Origin: Mytilus californianus
Taxonomy: Eukaryota; Mollusca; Bivalvia; Mytilida; Mytilidae
Direction: 5' to 3'
DNA: 64,000 bases
NCBI RefSeq assembly: GCF_021869535.1
Contig: NW_026262738.1
Span: forward strand, 496,001 to 560,000
Positions 20,609 to 32,262 of the stretch are shown here, in pieces. Below the pieces are notes generated by a model that had not been told where the DNA came from, did no database searches, and saw nothing but the letters and a program-made list of their open reading frames with translations. The first letter of the stretch is position 1; every line of letters starts with the position of its first letter. Position numbers and translations under genes: made by a program.

Positions 20609-23600
20609 TCAGTTGCGGGCGTCAGCGATTCGATAGTGTCCGTGGGCGAGGGTGCTGATGCCGTCGGATAGGATGTGGCGCTTGGTATCCTTGGCAGAGA
20701 GGGCTACCTTGTTGATCTCCTGGGTGTAGATCTGGTGGAGGTGGCTGCGGATAATATTCATGGACTTGTAGACCTCCTGCTGCGTGTCGAGGCATCTCTT
20801 GTAGTCATCGAAGGTGATGTTGCGCTTGATGGTGGTCTTCGCGACTCCTTTGGCTCTCTTGGTGGCGGCGCCGTCATCCATCTTGTAGGCGTACAGCTTC
20901 GGCCGGAGTCCCACAAAGTCGGTCATGCTCTTGCCACCGCACTCGTCCTTGAACATGCCGATAATCTTCTTATTTGCACAGACCGGAATTCCGGAGGGGT
21001 GGTCGGCCGGATAGTTCGACGTGTCGAATTTCTCCTGGGCGTGGGGAGCGATATCCTTGTAGAAATCCTCGGTTCGGATCTCGTAGGCCAAGCTGTCGGT
21101 GTCGGTGAAAAGCAGCCGGGCGTCGTCGCCATACATCTTCCGCACGAATCCGTAGAGGAAGTCATACATCAGGATCTTCGAAATATCCAGGATGCATGCT
21201 CCCAGGTAGACGGGCTTATCGAACTTGAGCTTCGTCTTCTTCATATGGACGGCTGCCAGGTTCTCGGTGAAGACGACCCGACGATCGAAGTTGGGCTTGG
21301 CCAAGAGCTTCAGCGCCTGCTTCTCGTTGGTGACCAGCCGGACATCGACCCTCTTGCGGATATTTTCCATGGTCTTGCCGAAGACCGAATTATTCATGAG
21401 CTTGAAGAAATCTTTTTCGGCGTCGGACTTGGCCACGGCTCTGAGTTCGGTATTTTTGTCGATGTACGGTTTGATCCATGGAGATTGGTTGAACCCAATG
21501 ATGCGGTAGACCTTCTTTAACACCGCCCCCTGTGAGATATAGTACTTGAGGTTACGAATGTGAAGGGTATATTTTTCACTGCCTAAATGAGGCACCAGTT
21601 TGCGCATCCCATCGATCTCCATGGTCTCGGGCGCCAAAGGGTAGTCGTTATGATCATCGTGGAGGTGATGGGGGTACACTATGTCACATTCCATCATAGT
21701 TCCATGATCGTCGGGGAAGTTTAAGACGGCCTCAATCTTTTTCGATTCCAACCATTCGAAACATTCTGTAGGTAGGGGTTGTGTCATGGCCCACCCGTAC
21801 AAATTATTCGCGTCCAGATAAGTCAGATACTTGGTGGGTTGTGCTGGATCGTAATTGCTCATATACGGATTGTTAGCCTTACCAAGTCGATGGGAAATCA
21901 TGGCCACACCTCCCCTAGTCGCATTTTCGAACATTTACAGCATGTCCGGATCTGAGAGAAGCTCCAGTCGGACCCAAGTGAATTTCAGCGCCGCGTCGCA
22001 GGATAGCCCCTGGGCTGTGAAGTAGTGTGCGGGATCGAGCTTGTAGTGTTTGATGCACATATCCTTGAAATCTTCGAAAACATCTTCAAATATTGCTACG
22101 TCGCTCTCCAGGTAGAGATTGTGATAGTCCTGCATCAACCGACAGCTGAATTTCTCAAAGACCTGCTGCGCGTGCTCGTACTCCTTATCGCTGATGTGCG
22201 TGCCATAGAGTCTGCAGAAAAATTCCTCCTTGGGCGGTAGCTGCGTTTCCTCCAGCTTGGCGGGCCCATCCATATAATCGTAGGGATATACCCCCTTCCT
22301 AAGCATCAGTTCGGAGCGGTCGCCAAAGCACTTCTGCGTCGCGTTGAATTTGTCCTTGGTAAGATTCCCTGCCAAGGCTTCGAGAGAGCTGAGCATGAAT
22401 CGCATGGAGTCGATGAACCTCATCTCAAGGTCTCCCACCTTCTTGGAGAAGCTGATGTACTTCTCGTCGGTGTTGGGGATGCAGGTGATCTTCCCTTCCC
22501 CGAATCCTAATTCCTTCACGAAAAGGTGGGCGTCGTACCCACTCAGGTTGTGAAAGACGATGGGCACGTACTTGGGGAGCTAAAAGTTAAGATTGCACTA
22601 TTGTGTGCGGCGCCGCGATACCTACCCGTGAGGTGATCGTGATCCCGTACCTTATCCTCACCCAATGCGCCACCGCAAATGTGGCAGAGTGTGCTCACCG
22701 CAAAGCTCTCCTTATCTTCGTCCGTCATCGTCATGGGTTTGTTGTCCCGATAGATTTTGTCGATCTCCCCAACTTCCTTCTCCATGCACTCCATAAATTT
22801 TTTGGCCGCATCCTCCCCACAGTAGACGACCGATTCCTTGTAGTCGCCTTTGGCATACTTCACTCGGTAGCAAAAACCTGATGGTCGATGTAGCTGGTAT
22901 GCCTTCGTGTAGGCTCGCGATGGGTCGGGTTGGCAGGTATCCATCTTTCCCGTAAAGCACTCGAAATCCGCGTAGATGGTGAATGGAACCCTCATCTGAC
23001 GCTTGTGATGTTGGAAGCTGATGAAGGATCCTTCTTCCGGCATTTCGATTCTGACCGCATCCTTTTTGCCGCAGTACTCCATATGATCGTCGAGGATGTC
23101 CTGCCTAGAAAAGTGGCACAGGCATCTGCGGCAGAAAAAGAGCTCGTGCCCGTGCTCCGTCACTTGCGAGCTCAAGAGTCGTGACAAGCTCTTGATCCAG
23201 CAGTAATGCTGCTTGCTATCGCTGTTTAGGAAAAGGAGATCTACGTGCTGCGCGCCGGTGTTCTTGGATATCCTTAGGGGATATATCTGGAGGTCCTCTT
23301 CCCCATCCTCACCCTTCTTCAGACCATCATAGCCAAAGACGTTGATGTTAAGGTCTGCATTCCGCCTCTCGAATTGATCGATCGCCTTGAGGGATACTGG
23401 AAAGTCAATATCATCGAATTTTAGCTCATCCCCCCACTGCTTGTACTGGCTTACGCGGTGTGTCGACTTCTGATCGACTTCCCCATGATGTAGGGCTGAG
23501 AGAATGGCCCAGCGGAAGCACTCCTGATCTTGGTTTTGGATGTTGATGACGGCCTTCTTCTGAGCGAGTGGCTTTGGGAGTGGTATGTGGGAGCTGCCCC

Positions 23601-24732
23601 TAAGTGGCTTAAATTCGTTCAGGTGGATCTCTAGCTGCTCGATGTGGGCGAAGGTCCATCCACTACCCTCGCGCATATACTTTGACATGCTTTCCTTGAT
23701 CTTCCCTACCATAACCGCAATCTCGAAGTCGAGGTCTGCTGATTCGGTGATGACTGTCTGGGCTGATCTGAAGTAAGGAATGACGTAGGTGTTCCCCCCC
23801 AGTCGCGGGATTCGTTTTAACCAGCTCCACTTTCAACACTAGCTGTACCTTCAAGCCCTTCGTTCGGGTGAGGGCATCTTCGATTGTCCTGGAGATGGTG
23901 CTGCGACTTACCTGGAAAAACGTTTCCAAATCATGCTGCTAGAGCGGGTTAATTCTGACTGTGCCAAAAACTCCTTTCAATGCATCGCGTCAGTCAACTA
24001 CCTTGATCTCGTCTTCCAATGGGGCATTTTCGATATCCTTCTTCACCAGGTCGGTTAGGGCGGCTCTTCGAATTCCTAGTCGGGAATATTTGGTGATTCC
24101 GCGTCTTTTGGCGATGGCCTTCAGCTCCTTCTTTGTGAAGACCTCTTCGCGGGCAAATTTTCGATTGGTTTTCTCCTCGATTAGTTTGACCAACTTTTTC
24201 TTCAACATCCTGCTGACCCCCCTCAGACCCTTATCCTTAGCTATTTGACGGAGTGCCTTCATGGCCTCTTTATCCACAATTTTGCCTACGATTGGGATGT
24301 TCTCGTCATTGTCCTGTTGGCGCGATTGCTTCCTATGTCTCCAGCAGAGACCGTCCATTCCCGATTTGCTCTTGCAGAACTGCTCCTTCTTCCTCTTCAA
24401 TGGGACACCGCAGGTGTGTCTCACCCATTCTTCCTTCTGGTCTTCAAATTTCAGCTTTGTCGACTGAACGCCGCAGCTTTGACACATCTGGGTGGTCGGA
24501 TCCATCTGTGCCATATTTGGGTTGTCGAAGCACTGCTGAGGGGTTGGGGTTGGGGTTGAGGCGCTATTCTCAAATCTTTCTCATTCTTCAAGAAGAAATC
24601 TGCGTACTGATCCATAATATTCTTACCCAATGCCATCTTTTTATTTATTTTAATTTGGGGCACCCTTCCCTCTAAGGTGTCTTCGCTGATGAAGTCATCT
24701 GTGTCGACGAAACCATTGTGTACAAAAGTCAT
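20609..24732 (-). pseudogene. pPolB: Polinton protein-primed DNA polymerase B, multiply disrupted
   Basis: About 1,300 codons spread over several frames. From the N-terminus: a TIR-encoded leader (ATG 24732) or ATG 24636, a frameshift in a proline/glutamine stretch near 24545, then a cysteine-rich segment (CQSCG...HTCG...LCWRH) and a SAP-like KELKAIAKRRGI helix pair. Next come TGA (23990), TAG (23939) and a shift at a G-run near 23797. The segment from 23712 has SSHIPLPKPLAQKKAVINIQ, a C-C-H-C finger and the exonuclease I motif YADFEC (about 22970). A shift near 22598 and TAG at 22580 precede exonuclease II (FHNLSGYDAHLF). TAA at 21935 precedes the polymerase domain: motif A YLDANNLYGWAM (~21800), motif B NNSVFGKTMEN (~21390), motif C FTDTDS (~21100). 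All catalytic motifs are recognisable, but the gene cannot be translated. It would replicate linear Polinton DNA. Confidence 0.92.
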
Positions 24733-24854
24733 GATTTAATGTACGCTAAGAAGGGACGCTGTCGGATTGCATCTTAGCCTCGGGGTTAGGGGTCCTATGC
24801 AGGATTTCCCCTTAAAATGGGTGAGTGCGGCAGAATCGGCCTTTTTACACTACT
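24674..24854 (-). repeat. Polinton right terminal inverted repeat
   Basis: 181 bp, reverse complement of 12628-12798 apart from a 10-bp insertion and scattered changes. Ends ...ACTACT followed by the target duplication AATGAC. It contains the ATG at 24732 facing inward. Confidence 0.93.
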
Positions 24855-24860
24855 AATGAC

Positions 24861-25520
24861 ATAAAAATAAAGAATAGAGAACAATGATGTGCTACAATAT
24901 AAAGAATAGAGAATAATTGTTGGCTATAATATGAAGAATAGAGAATACCTGTGTGCTATAATAGAAAGAATATATTGAGAGTTGGTTGCTTACTTAACGT
25001 CCAGTGGTAAATATTTCATGCATGTTCAAGACGAAAAGAAATTAACAAGAAATACAATAGGGAGGTGCTGTAATAGAGGCCGTCCGGGATACAGGTCTTG
25101 TAAATTATGTATATTGGATAGGGGCAGAAATTTAGCCTTACAACAGGCCACCTACGGACACCTCTCTTAGCGTGCAGAGAGCGTGGCACACACTACACTA
25201 GGAATCGGATTTAATGTCCCCATTCTGATCTGACGTGGCAGCGTACTTGTGCATCCCTAAAATTAACAAGCGGAAGCCACTTTGGTAAGGGTTTTACTGC
25301 CGGTCGGAAGAGGACCAAGAGTGACCATGTATATCTATTCCCCAGTCACCTTAGGGGGTATAAAGAGTAGAAAATAATGGTGTGGTCTACTATAAAGGAT
25401 AAAGAATTAATGTGTGCTATAATAGAAAGAATAGAGAATAATGGTGCGCTATGATATAAAATAAAAAGAATAGAGAATAATGGTGTGCAATAATATAAAG
25501 AATGGAAAATAATTGAGTGC
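24861..25520. repeat. ~32-bp minisatellite blocks around an unclassified repeat
   Basis: Units of the form ATAAAGAATAGAGAATAATG + GTGTGCTATAAT repeat imperfectly at 24861-24975 and 25361-25520. Between them (24976-25360) is a stretch containing GGTTGC-TTACTTAACGTCCAGTGGTAAATAT, which has a relative at 40650-40710, then a GC-richer segment with no recognisable gene. The Polinton's left flank shows the same repeat type. Confidence 0.75.
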
Positions 25521-25610
25521 TTCGAAAAGTTGGATTGATGATGTCTGGATTTACCAATTCAGTTTTTCAAAAAAATGTACATGTACAAAAATTACAATAT
25601 TTGATGCTGA

Positions 25611-25718
25611 TTTAATTTTGTACTTTGTTATAATAAAAGTTGTACTTTAAAATCTTTGTTTTCAAAACCTATACAAGCATCCGAGAGATACGAACCAGGA
25701 CTAGTCCCTCCTGTTACA
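25611..25718 (+). repeat. 5' LTR, internally deleted
   Basis: 108 bp aligning with the 164-bp 3' LTR (36922-37085) except for two missing blocks of 26 and 30 bases; the first lies between direct repeats of CCAGGAC. Ends TGTTACA. Remaining sequence differs at about four positions. Confidence 0.8.
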
Positions 25719-25721
25719 AAT

Positions 25722-25739
25722 TGGTGCCGTGACCAGGAT
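25722..25739 (+). other. primer-binding site, probably tRNA-His
   Basis: TGGTGCCGTGACCAGGAT starts 3 bases after the LTR end. Its complement ends ...GTCACGGCACCA, which fits the 3' end of a tRNA-His (GCCGUGA acceptor stem). The tRNA assignment is from memory. Confidence 0.6.
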
Positions 25740-25986
25740 GCTTTAGGCCATTAAATTTTGAACAGTTAAAAGAAAAAAAATAATTTCCCCACAAAAAAAA
25801 AAAAAACATTTTTGAAAAAAAAATTAATTTGAAAAAAAAAATCCCAATTTTCGAAGTTGTATAAATAGGTAAATATATAGGTGTTATTAAAAAAGAATAA
25901 CAAGGTAGGTTAAAAGAAAGTTTGTTTGCAAAAGCGTTTCAAGGGTATCCCCTTTATTAAAAAATAAGGGTAAAACACAGTCATAA

Positions 25987-27560
25987 ATGGATTTTGATTG
26001 TGCTAAAAGGGTGGCGTCACCCGAAAGTCAAAATGAGAGGTACCAAATAACGTCGACTCCTTCACAGGAGTGTGTAGATTCAGGTTACCGAACCCCACAT
26101 AATGTTCAATTTGAAGCAGCTTAATATAATTTAAACAAGTTTGCTTCTCCAACAAAATGGGATATACCCCTTAAATATGTACTTGAAAGTGATATTGAAA
26201 ATGAAATTGACGTAAGGTCTAAATCAAAACTAAATGCTAGTGATAGAGAGACTGAAAAATGTCCAACCAAGGCCAGTAGGAGGTTATGAATCACCAAGAA
26301 ATACCAGGTCCATTCTAGATAGTTATAAGAGACCCGCTCTAAAAATTACACGCGAAGTCGAAAGTAGAAGTTACATGTCCGATAGTAATGAAGAACGTAA
26401 AAAATGCAATTTTGATACTAGAGTGCGCGATAGATATTCGAGGTAGAGTTAGTTCCCGAAACACCTTTGTACAAAAAAGGAACTCTATTGCGTAATTCTC
26501 AAAGTAGAATGACTGATTGTTATGGGTCTACAAAACGTGCTTCTGTTCAGTTTGAGTCGCGTGATTATGAACGTGAGAACTATATACGCAGAGGCTTTGA
26601 ATCAGCGCTTCCGAAACGACAAACTTATTCACCAAAACAGCACGAAGCTCGCTGGGAACCTCCGGTTCCGAGTTATTATCGGGGTCATAGCTATAGCAAG
26701 CCTACTACACCCATACATAACTTCGACGTAACGCAATCTTAACAGTTTGAAGGACAATATTTTAAAGATCCGTGTAATTCGTTCATACACCATGCTACAG
26801 CCGTGATAGAACCACAGAGCAATCCGTGTTTCGGTCCGCCGCAAATGCACCAAGCTCAAAGTCAGCCCTTTATACAACAGCAACATACTAGCCAACAGTA
26901 TTGTCCAACCGCACAATCAGTACCGACAAGGCCATTTCCTGCTGCGCAAAATTACACACAACGTTATCAGTCACAAGCTACTCATCAATTGGTAACGTCA
27001 AGACCATTTCCTGTTCCGTAACATTACGTACAAGGTAATCAGTCACAAGCTTCTCATCAAGTGTTGCAGCCTAGACAATTTTCGGCTCCTCAAGGTAGGC
27101 CACGCGATTATCAACCACATGTTACTTCGAAATTCGGGCCGTCACCAGTTGATCCCTACTATCAAGGAACGTTATATCCACCGCAAATACCTTACTGCAA
27201 TTTCGGTCCATGTCAGACGCAAACAAAGGCTATTAAACGTCGTGAGAAAGAACCAGAAAAGTATGACGGGTCCACAGATTGGAACGAATTTATCATTCAG
27301 TTTGAAAGTGTGGCTCATTGGAATGAGTGGGATAAAGACGAAATGGCTCAACAGCTAGTCATGCTATGACATGGTTCCTAGCCAAATTATAGGTGATCTC
27401 ACAGTGAGACAACTCAATGACTATCATGCATTAAAACATGCTATAATGCAGCGCTTCGATCCACCAGAAAGCGACTTATCCCATTGGTGTGTGTTTCAAA
27501 ATAGGCGTTAACTGAAGACTGAAACCGTAACCGCGTATAGAAATACACTACGCAAATTAG
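25987..27560 (+). pseudogene. gag: gag remnant of the gypsy-type element
   Basis: Starts at ATG 25987 (MDFDCAKRVASPES), with an in-frame stop near 26122 and several later breaks. The middle is rich in proline, glutamine and arginine (26200-27200). Around 27250-27360 is the conserved capsid-type motif EPEKYDGSTDWNEFIIQFE followed by AHWNEWDKDEMAQQL, as in retrotransposon Gag proteins. I see no intact CCHC zinc knuckle. The protein would package element RNA; it is not translatable as read. Confidence 0.7.
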
Positions 27561-27899
27561 CCTCCCGTGCCTATCATAGTCTACCACCGTCTTGTTTGGA
27601 AGTATTTACAGTAGATCAGTTTATCAAAGGTATAGGCAATTTAACCTCAAGTCGATCATCCTGAGCAAATATCAGAAGCAGGAGTAGGTCCTTTAAACTA
27701 AGAGCGGCTGGAATTGCGGTCGAATATCCAGCCCTCGTTGATAAAATTAAGATAAGACCAAACAAATTAGACATTGATGATACGGAAAACAAGAAACTTG
27801 ACGCTAAACAAATCGTTGTCGATATACATATAGAAACTGCTGAGTCAATACAATTACGCGTATTTACGCCGAGCTGTCTAGTGGTAGGCACGAAAGTTA

Positions 27900-28155
27900 A
27901 CGGTAATCGATACCGGGTCACCTGTTTCAATCATTTCCGACAATGCCTTACGAGATTTGAAAATTGAGGAGCCACTGCAGAGAGTTGAGACAACTCTACG
28001 CACAGCTGATGGAACGTTGTTAAAAATTAAAGGCAAAGTTTTAGTTCTGATTGAAATAGGTGCGTTCACGTTCAAACAATCTGTCATAGTCGCGAATCTG
28101 AATGGCCCTGGTATTCTTGGTATGGACTTTTTAGATAAAAAAAAAATACTGTAGA
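27900..28155 (+). pseudogene. aspartic protease segment (retropepsin)
   Basis: Contains the active-site motif VIDTGSPVSIIS at about 27903-27938 and, about 65 codons later, NGPGILGMDFLDKK, the second conserved motif of clan AA retroviral-type proteases. Breaks on both sides separate it from gag and reverse transcriptase; a run of 9 A follows at 28138. Confidence 0.75.
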
Positions 28156-28599
28156 CATCCTAGTTAGGGACAGAGTCTTAAAATTTTACGATAAAATAAT
28201 TAAACTGAAAAGTCTTAAAAGTTCAGCTACTGCTAGGGTGACTTCAAAAGAAGGGGTGATAATTCCAGCAAACTCTGAATTAATTATAGATACTCATTTA
28301 AAGGGTGTAGTTCCTTATGAGACTGGTTTAGTTGAACCTGTTGACTTTATAAAGAGTAAAGGTATCTTTGTGGCAAAAAGCTTAGTTGACACAAAACTGA
28401 ATGAAGTCACTCTTTCAGTAAAAATAATATATAAAAAGGATGTCTGTCTTGATGAAAATAGTATGATAGGGACTGTTCATGAAGTTGATAATGTGATGTC
28501 AAATTTCTCTGAAGATTTAAATAAGAATAAAAGTAAAGACATATCAGAACATTTAAACAAAATTAGTTGAAAATATTTCCCAAAATCTTAGCGCAAAAT

Positions 28600-29975
28600 A
28601 GGTGGCAGAAGTTCATAAGTTAATTGTTGAGTTTGAGGGCATTTTTGTTGGCAAGTTTGCCCAAACAGATAAAATTTATCATGAAATTGATACAGGAGAT
28701 GCCAAACCTGTTAAAATCCCCCCTCGTCGGATTTCACCCAAGCAAAAAGAAAGCATATAAGCAGAACTAAAGAAAATGCTTGAAAATAATGTTATAGAAC
28801 CAAGCAATAGTGCCTGGAGTAGTCCAGTTTGCATTGTCACAAAGAAGGAGTGAACTTCAAGATTTTGTATAGATTTTAGGAGGGTCAACTCTAAAATAAT
28901 TCGCAAAGATGCATACCCTTTGCCTAGAATAGCAGACTGTTTAGATTCTTTAAACGGGGCAAACTATTTCCACTGTCTTGATATGTATAGTGGATATTGG
29001 CAAGTAAAAGTAGCTCAAAAGATTAGAGAAAAAACTGCATTCGCTACCCATAAGGGGTTGTTTCAATTTCCGACCATGCCCTTCGGTTTTACTAATGCCG
29101 CAGCATGTTTTCAAAGATTGGTAGAGACTGTTTTTGGTCATTTACAATGGGACAAGTGTCTATGTTATTAAGATGACATAATTGTTTTGGGGAAAATATT
29201 TGAAACAGCATATGACAATTTGAAAATAGTTTTTAAACTCTTTAGGGAAGCAAATCTAAAGTGAAAGGCCAAAAAATGTCAATTGTTTAAAACAGAAGTT
29301 TCTGTTTTGGGACATGTAGTATCTGATAAGGGTGTCAATTGTGATCCGGAAAAAATTACATCATTAAAAAATTGGCCAAAACCGTCAAATGTTTCAGCGG
29401 TTTAAGAGCCTTTTGGGTTTCTCAAGCTATTATCGGCGATTCATATCTAATTTTTCAACATTGGCGGAACCACTGACAAAGCTTACTCGCAAAAAGACAA
29501 AATTTACTTGGGGAAAAGAAGAAGAAATCTCATTTGACCTTTTAAAAACCATTTTGGTAGAAGCACCAGTTCTCGCATTTCCAGATCCGAATGAGAAATT
29601 TGTACTCGAACGGATTGTGATGCAAGTTTAACAGGAAAAGATGGAGTTCTGTCGCAAATGCATGAAGGTTAAGAGCGAGTCATCGCGTACGCTAGTAAAA
29701 CATTAAATCGAGCACAGAGAAATTACTGTGTCACCAAGCGTGAATTATTAGCGGTAGTTTCATTTGTCCAACATTTCAAACATTTCCTTTATGGCACTCA
29801 TTCTATTGTTCGTACCGATCACGCCTCTTTGACATGGCTCCGGAATTTTAAAGAGCCCGAAGGTATAATTGCCCGAAGGATAAGCACGCTTGAAACATTT
29901 GACTTCACAATAGAGTATCGGAGCGGTTCTAAACATTCAAATGCCGATGGACTTTCCCGTTTACCGAAGCGTTAA
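28600..29975 (+). pseudogene. pol: reverse transcriptase and RNase H of gypsy-type element
   Basis: RT motifs in order: KPVKIPPRRISPKQKE (stop within the next codons), SSPVCIVTKKE, DAYPLPRIADCLDSL, FHCLDMYSGYWQV, FPTMPFGFTNAAACFQRL, and the catalytic box with Y-stop-D-D where the second residue codon is TAA (29168-29170). Then VLGHVVSDKGV, FLGFSSYYRRFI-type thumb sequence, and an RNase H part with KRELLAVV, YGTHSIVRTDHASL and SNADGLSRLP ending near 29975. At least five stops or shifts are visible. Enzymes would copy element RNA to DNA. Clearly a fossil. Confidence 0.88.
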
Positions 29976-32232
29976 TGTAAAAACGAAAACTGTACTGAAT
30001 GTTGGCAAAAAGACGCACACGAGAACTGTAATCTGTTCTATTCTGTGCCAGAAGAAAGTGCCGAATCAGTTCAAGTAAACGATGTTACACCAGACAGTAC
30101 GAGAGAAGCAAATTGGCTTGAAAAGTGGACACACGATGAATTGGTTGATATACAGGCAAATGATCCAGATATCAACGCTGTAATTATAATGAAACGAAAT
30201 TCTAATGAAAGACCGCGAAATTTTGAGATACTTACAAATTGTCAAAATATTATGGCGACTATGGGATACGTTAGAAGTGCAGAATGACTCCTTTTTCGGA
30301 TGATGCCAAATTCGAAACAATTAATAGCACCGCCTGAAATCCGAGAAACAATTTTCGAACAGTTTCATACAAATCGTATAGCTGGGGACTTCGGACGTGA
30401 CCGAACTTTGGCAACCATGAAAATAAACGTTTCTATTGGCCAGATATGTCTAGTACAGTTGCTAGATGGTGCAGAAGTTGTGATTTATGTGCTCGATGCA
30501 AACCAGGTCCAGGAAGCGGTCGTGCGCCTTTGACCCAATCAGAATTTAGTTTTCCACCAGAAAGAATTATTATTCATAGTCGGTCCGCTTCCCATTACTA
30601 GAAACGGTAAAGAGTATATCATAGTAGTGGGAGATTATTTTTCTAAATGGAAGGAAGCCTATGCGTCAGAGGATCATACTGCTCAAACTGTTGCAGGCTT
30701 ACTATTGACTCAATTTATATGACGTTTCGGTTGTCCGCTTACAATCCATACGGATCAGGGTCGCGACTTCGAGAGTAATTTGTTCTAAAGCATATGTCAA
30801 AAATTAGAAATTGAAAAGACACGAACTGTCCAGTACCGACCTCAGTCAGACGGACTTGTAGAGCGTTATAGCCGCACTTTAAAACGGTTACTAGCTATGT
30901 TCGTTTATGTTCATCGTAATGATTGGGACGATCATCTACCATATATGATGATGGCATATCGTGCAACCGAGCATGAAAGTACCAAATGCACCCCAAATTT
31001 AATCATGTTTGGCAGAGAAATACTTTTTTCCGGTAGATTTGATGTTTGGCTTACCCTCAAATACAAAAACTTCACTTTGTCAAATTGAATTTGTTGAATG
31101 GGCCAAAAGCTCAATGCGAAAAGCTTTTCAGTTTGTGGCAGAAAATTTGAAAACTGCTGCCAGAAGGCAGAAAAACTATTATGACAAAAAGTTAAAGGTC
31201 AGGGATTTTGAGCTCAACACCTGGGTATGGCGCTGGTATCCCCCCTATGTTAACCAAAGTTTAGGATTGGGATGGACGGGTCCCTATCTTGTACTACAGA
31301 AATTATCTGATGTCAACTACCAAATACAAAGGGATGAGTATTCTCTTCCGATTGTAGTACACGTGGACCAACTCAAACCTTATGAAGAAACTAGGCCCGC
31401 ACTCAACTGGAATCTTTTAGATGAGAGTGCTTTAACCGAAACTGACGAAGTACCGGAGGTGGAACAAGAAGAACTAGTGTCTAAAACCCATGTAGTCACT
31501 AGAGGAGGACGTAGAGTTTAACCGAGAGAAAGATATTCTCCCGGGCCCATTTAGTTAAATGTCTGTAAATAATATATATTTCACTTACATACAACAAATT
31601 GTGTAAACTAAAATGAGATATACCACCGTAAAAAAAATCTGTATATAGATTTGATATTTTTTATTAAGAAATTGTTACATATATTGCGACAATGGTGAAA
31701 CAATGATAAAGATGATGATGATTATGACAATGATGATGAAAATGATAATGATGATGATGATGATGATAATTGCTTTTAAACTTGCGGTCATAGATATACA
31801 AAATTAAATATTTTTGTGATTGTTTTTCTTATTGTTTCGTATTTATAATTTAATACTGTTGTACATAAATATAATTCATGTTTAATATGATGATTAAAAT
31901 TGTTGTATGTTTCCAGGATGGAAGACTTTGTAAATGTTCATGCAGATGAAAAAGAATTAAATGATTTTACGGTCAACTATATAAGGAGGCCCTTTGTAAG
32001 TTGCATGACCTGAATTGTTGCCAGTTGCTCATCTGTACAATTTGAAACATACCGGGAGTACATGAATCACTGGAACAACTTTCATGTAGAGTTCCTTAAC
32101 TTACATATTCGCCGCATTGGTCAGAGTTGGAGGGTAAAAGGCCGCTTGACGAGCCACCTCAAATTCAAACATTTTGTAACCCCGGAAAAAGTGGAGGAAC
32201 ACGGTAGACCCAGAGAAAGTGGAGGAACACGG
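29951..32232 (+). repeat. 2,282-bp tandem unit, copy 1
   Basis: Starts ACTTTCCCGTTTACCG within the RNase H end and finishes at AGGAACACGG. Contains the integrase region, 3' non-coding DNA with a GATGAT microsatellite (31703-31770) and a short third ORF. It carries a private A in CTGTCCAGTACC near 30832. Confidence 0.97.
30040..31521 (+). pseudogene. gypsy integrase, copy 1
   Basis: Reads through a spacer, then the H-H part of the zinc domain (IFEQFHTNRIAGDFGRDRT), a frameshift near 30425, and the C-C part (CRSCDLCARC). The catalytic core follows with VVGDYFSKWKEAY, a stop at 30719-30721, HTDQGRDFESNLF (second D), another stop, and PQSDGLVERYSRTLKR (E). Near 31021-31080 the frame shifts into a 170-codon open frame (31009-31521) covering the core end and a GPY/F-type module (GLGWTGPYLVLQKL) and ending THVVTRGGRRV. 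All three copies have the same damage, so the damage preceded the triplication. Confidence 0.85.
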
Positions 32233-32262
32233 ACTTTCCCGTTTACCGAAGCGTTAATGTAA
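31918..32262 (+). pseudogene. third ORF of the gypsy-type element, copy 1
   Basis: ATG at 31918 lies 1 base after TTGTTGTATGTTTCCAG, which looks like a 3' splice acceptor. The frame (MEDFVNVHADEKEL) has one TGA near 32011 and continues through FETYREYMNHWNNFH and RVKGRLTSHLKFKH into the next tandem unit. Cys and His spacing is faintly zinc-finger-like, but one expected Cys is missing. Unknown function; identical frames occur at 34200 and 36481. Confidence 0.4.

Larger units (their letters stand above)
12628..24854. mobile_element. Polinton/Maverick element, complete ends, decayed genes
   Basis: A 12,227-bp element bounded by long TIRs starting 5'-AGTAGTGT and flanked by a perfect 6-bp target duplication AATGAC (12622-12627 and 24855-24860). 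AG/CT termini and 6-bp duplications are the known Polinton signature. It encodes the diagnostic set: protein-primed family B DNA polymerase, RVE integrase, adenain-like protease, major and minor capsid proteins and small conserved proteins. It is shorter than typical 15-20 kb Polintons; an internal junction near 18310 has removed most of the packaging ATPase. Stops and frameshifts in PolB, INT, capsid genes and others show it is a non-autonomous fossil. Genes on the right half and capsid cluster are on the minus strand; the PLA2-integrase is on the plus strand. Confidence 0.95.

Noticed and set aside
20675..21520. 281-codon plus-strand open frame
   Set aside because: Antisense shadow of the polymerase domain, which has all family B motifs on the minus strand.
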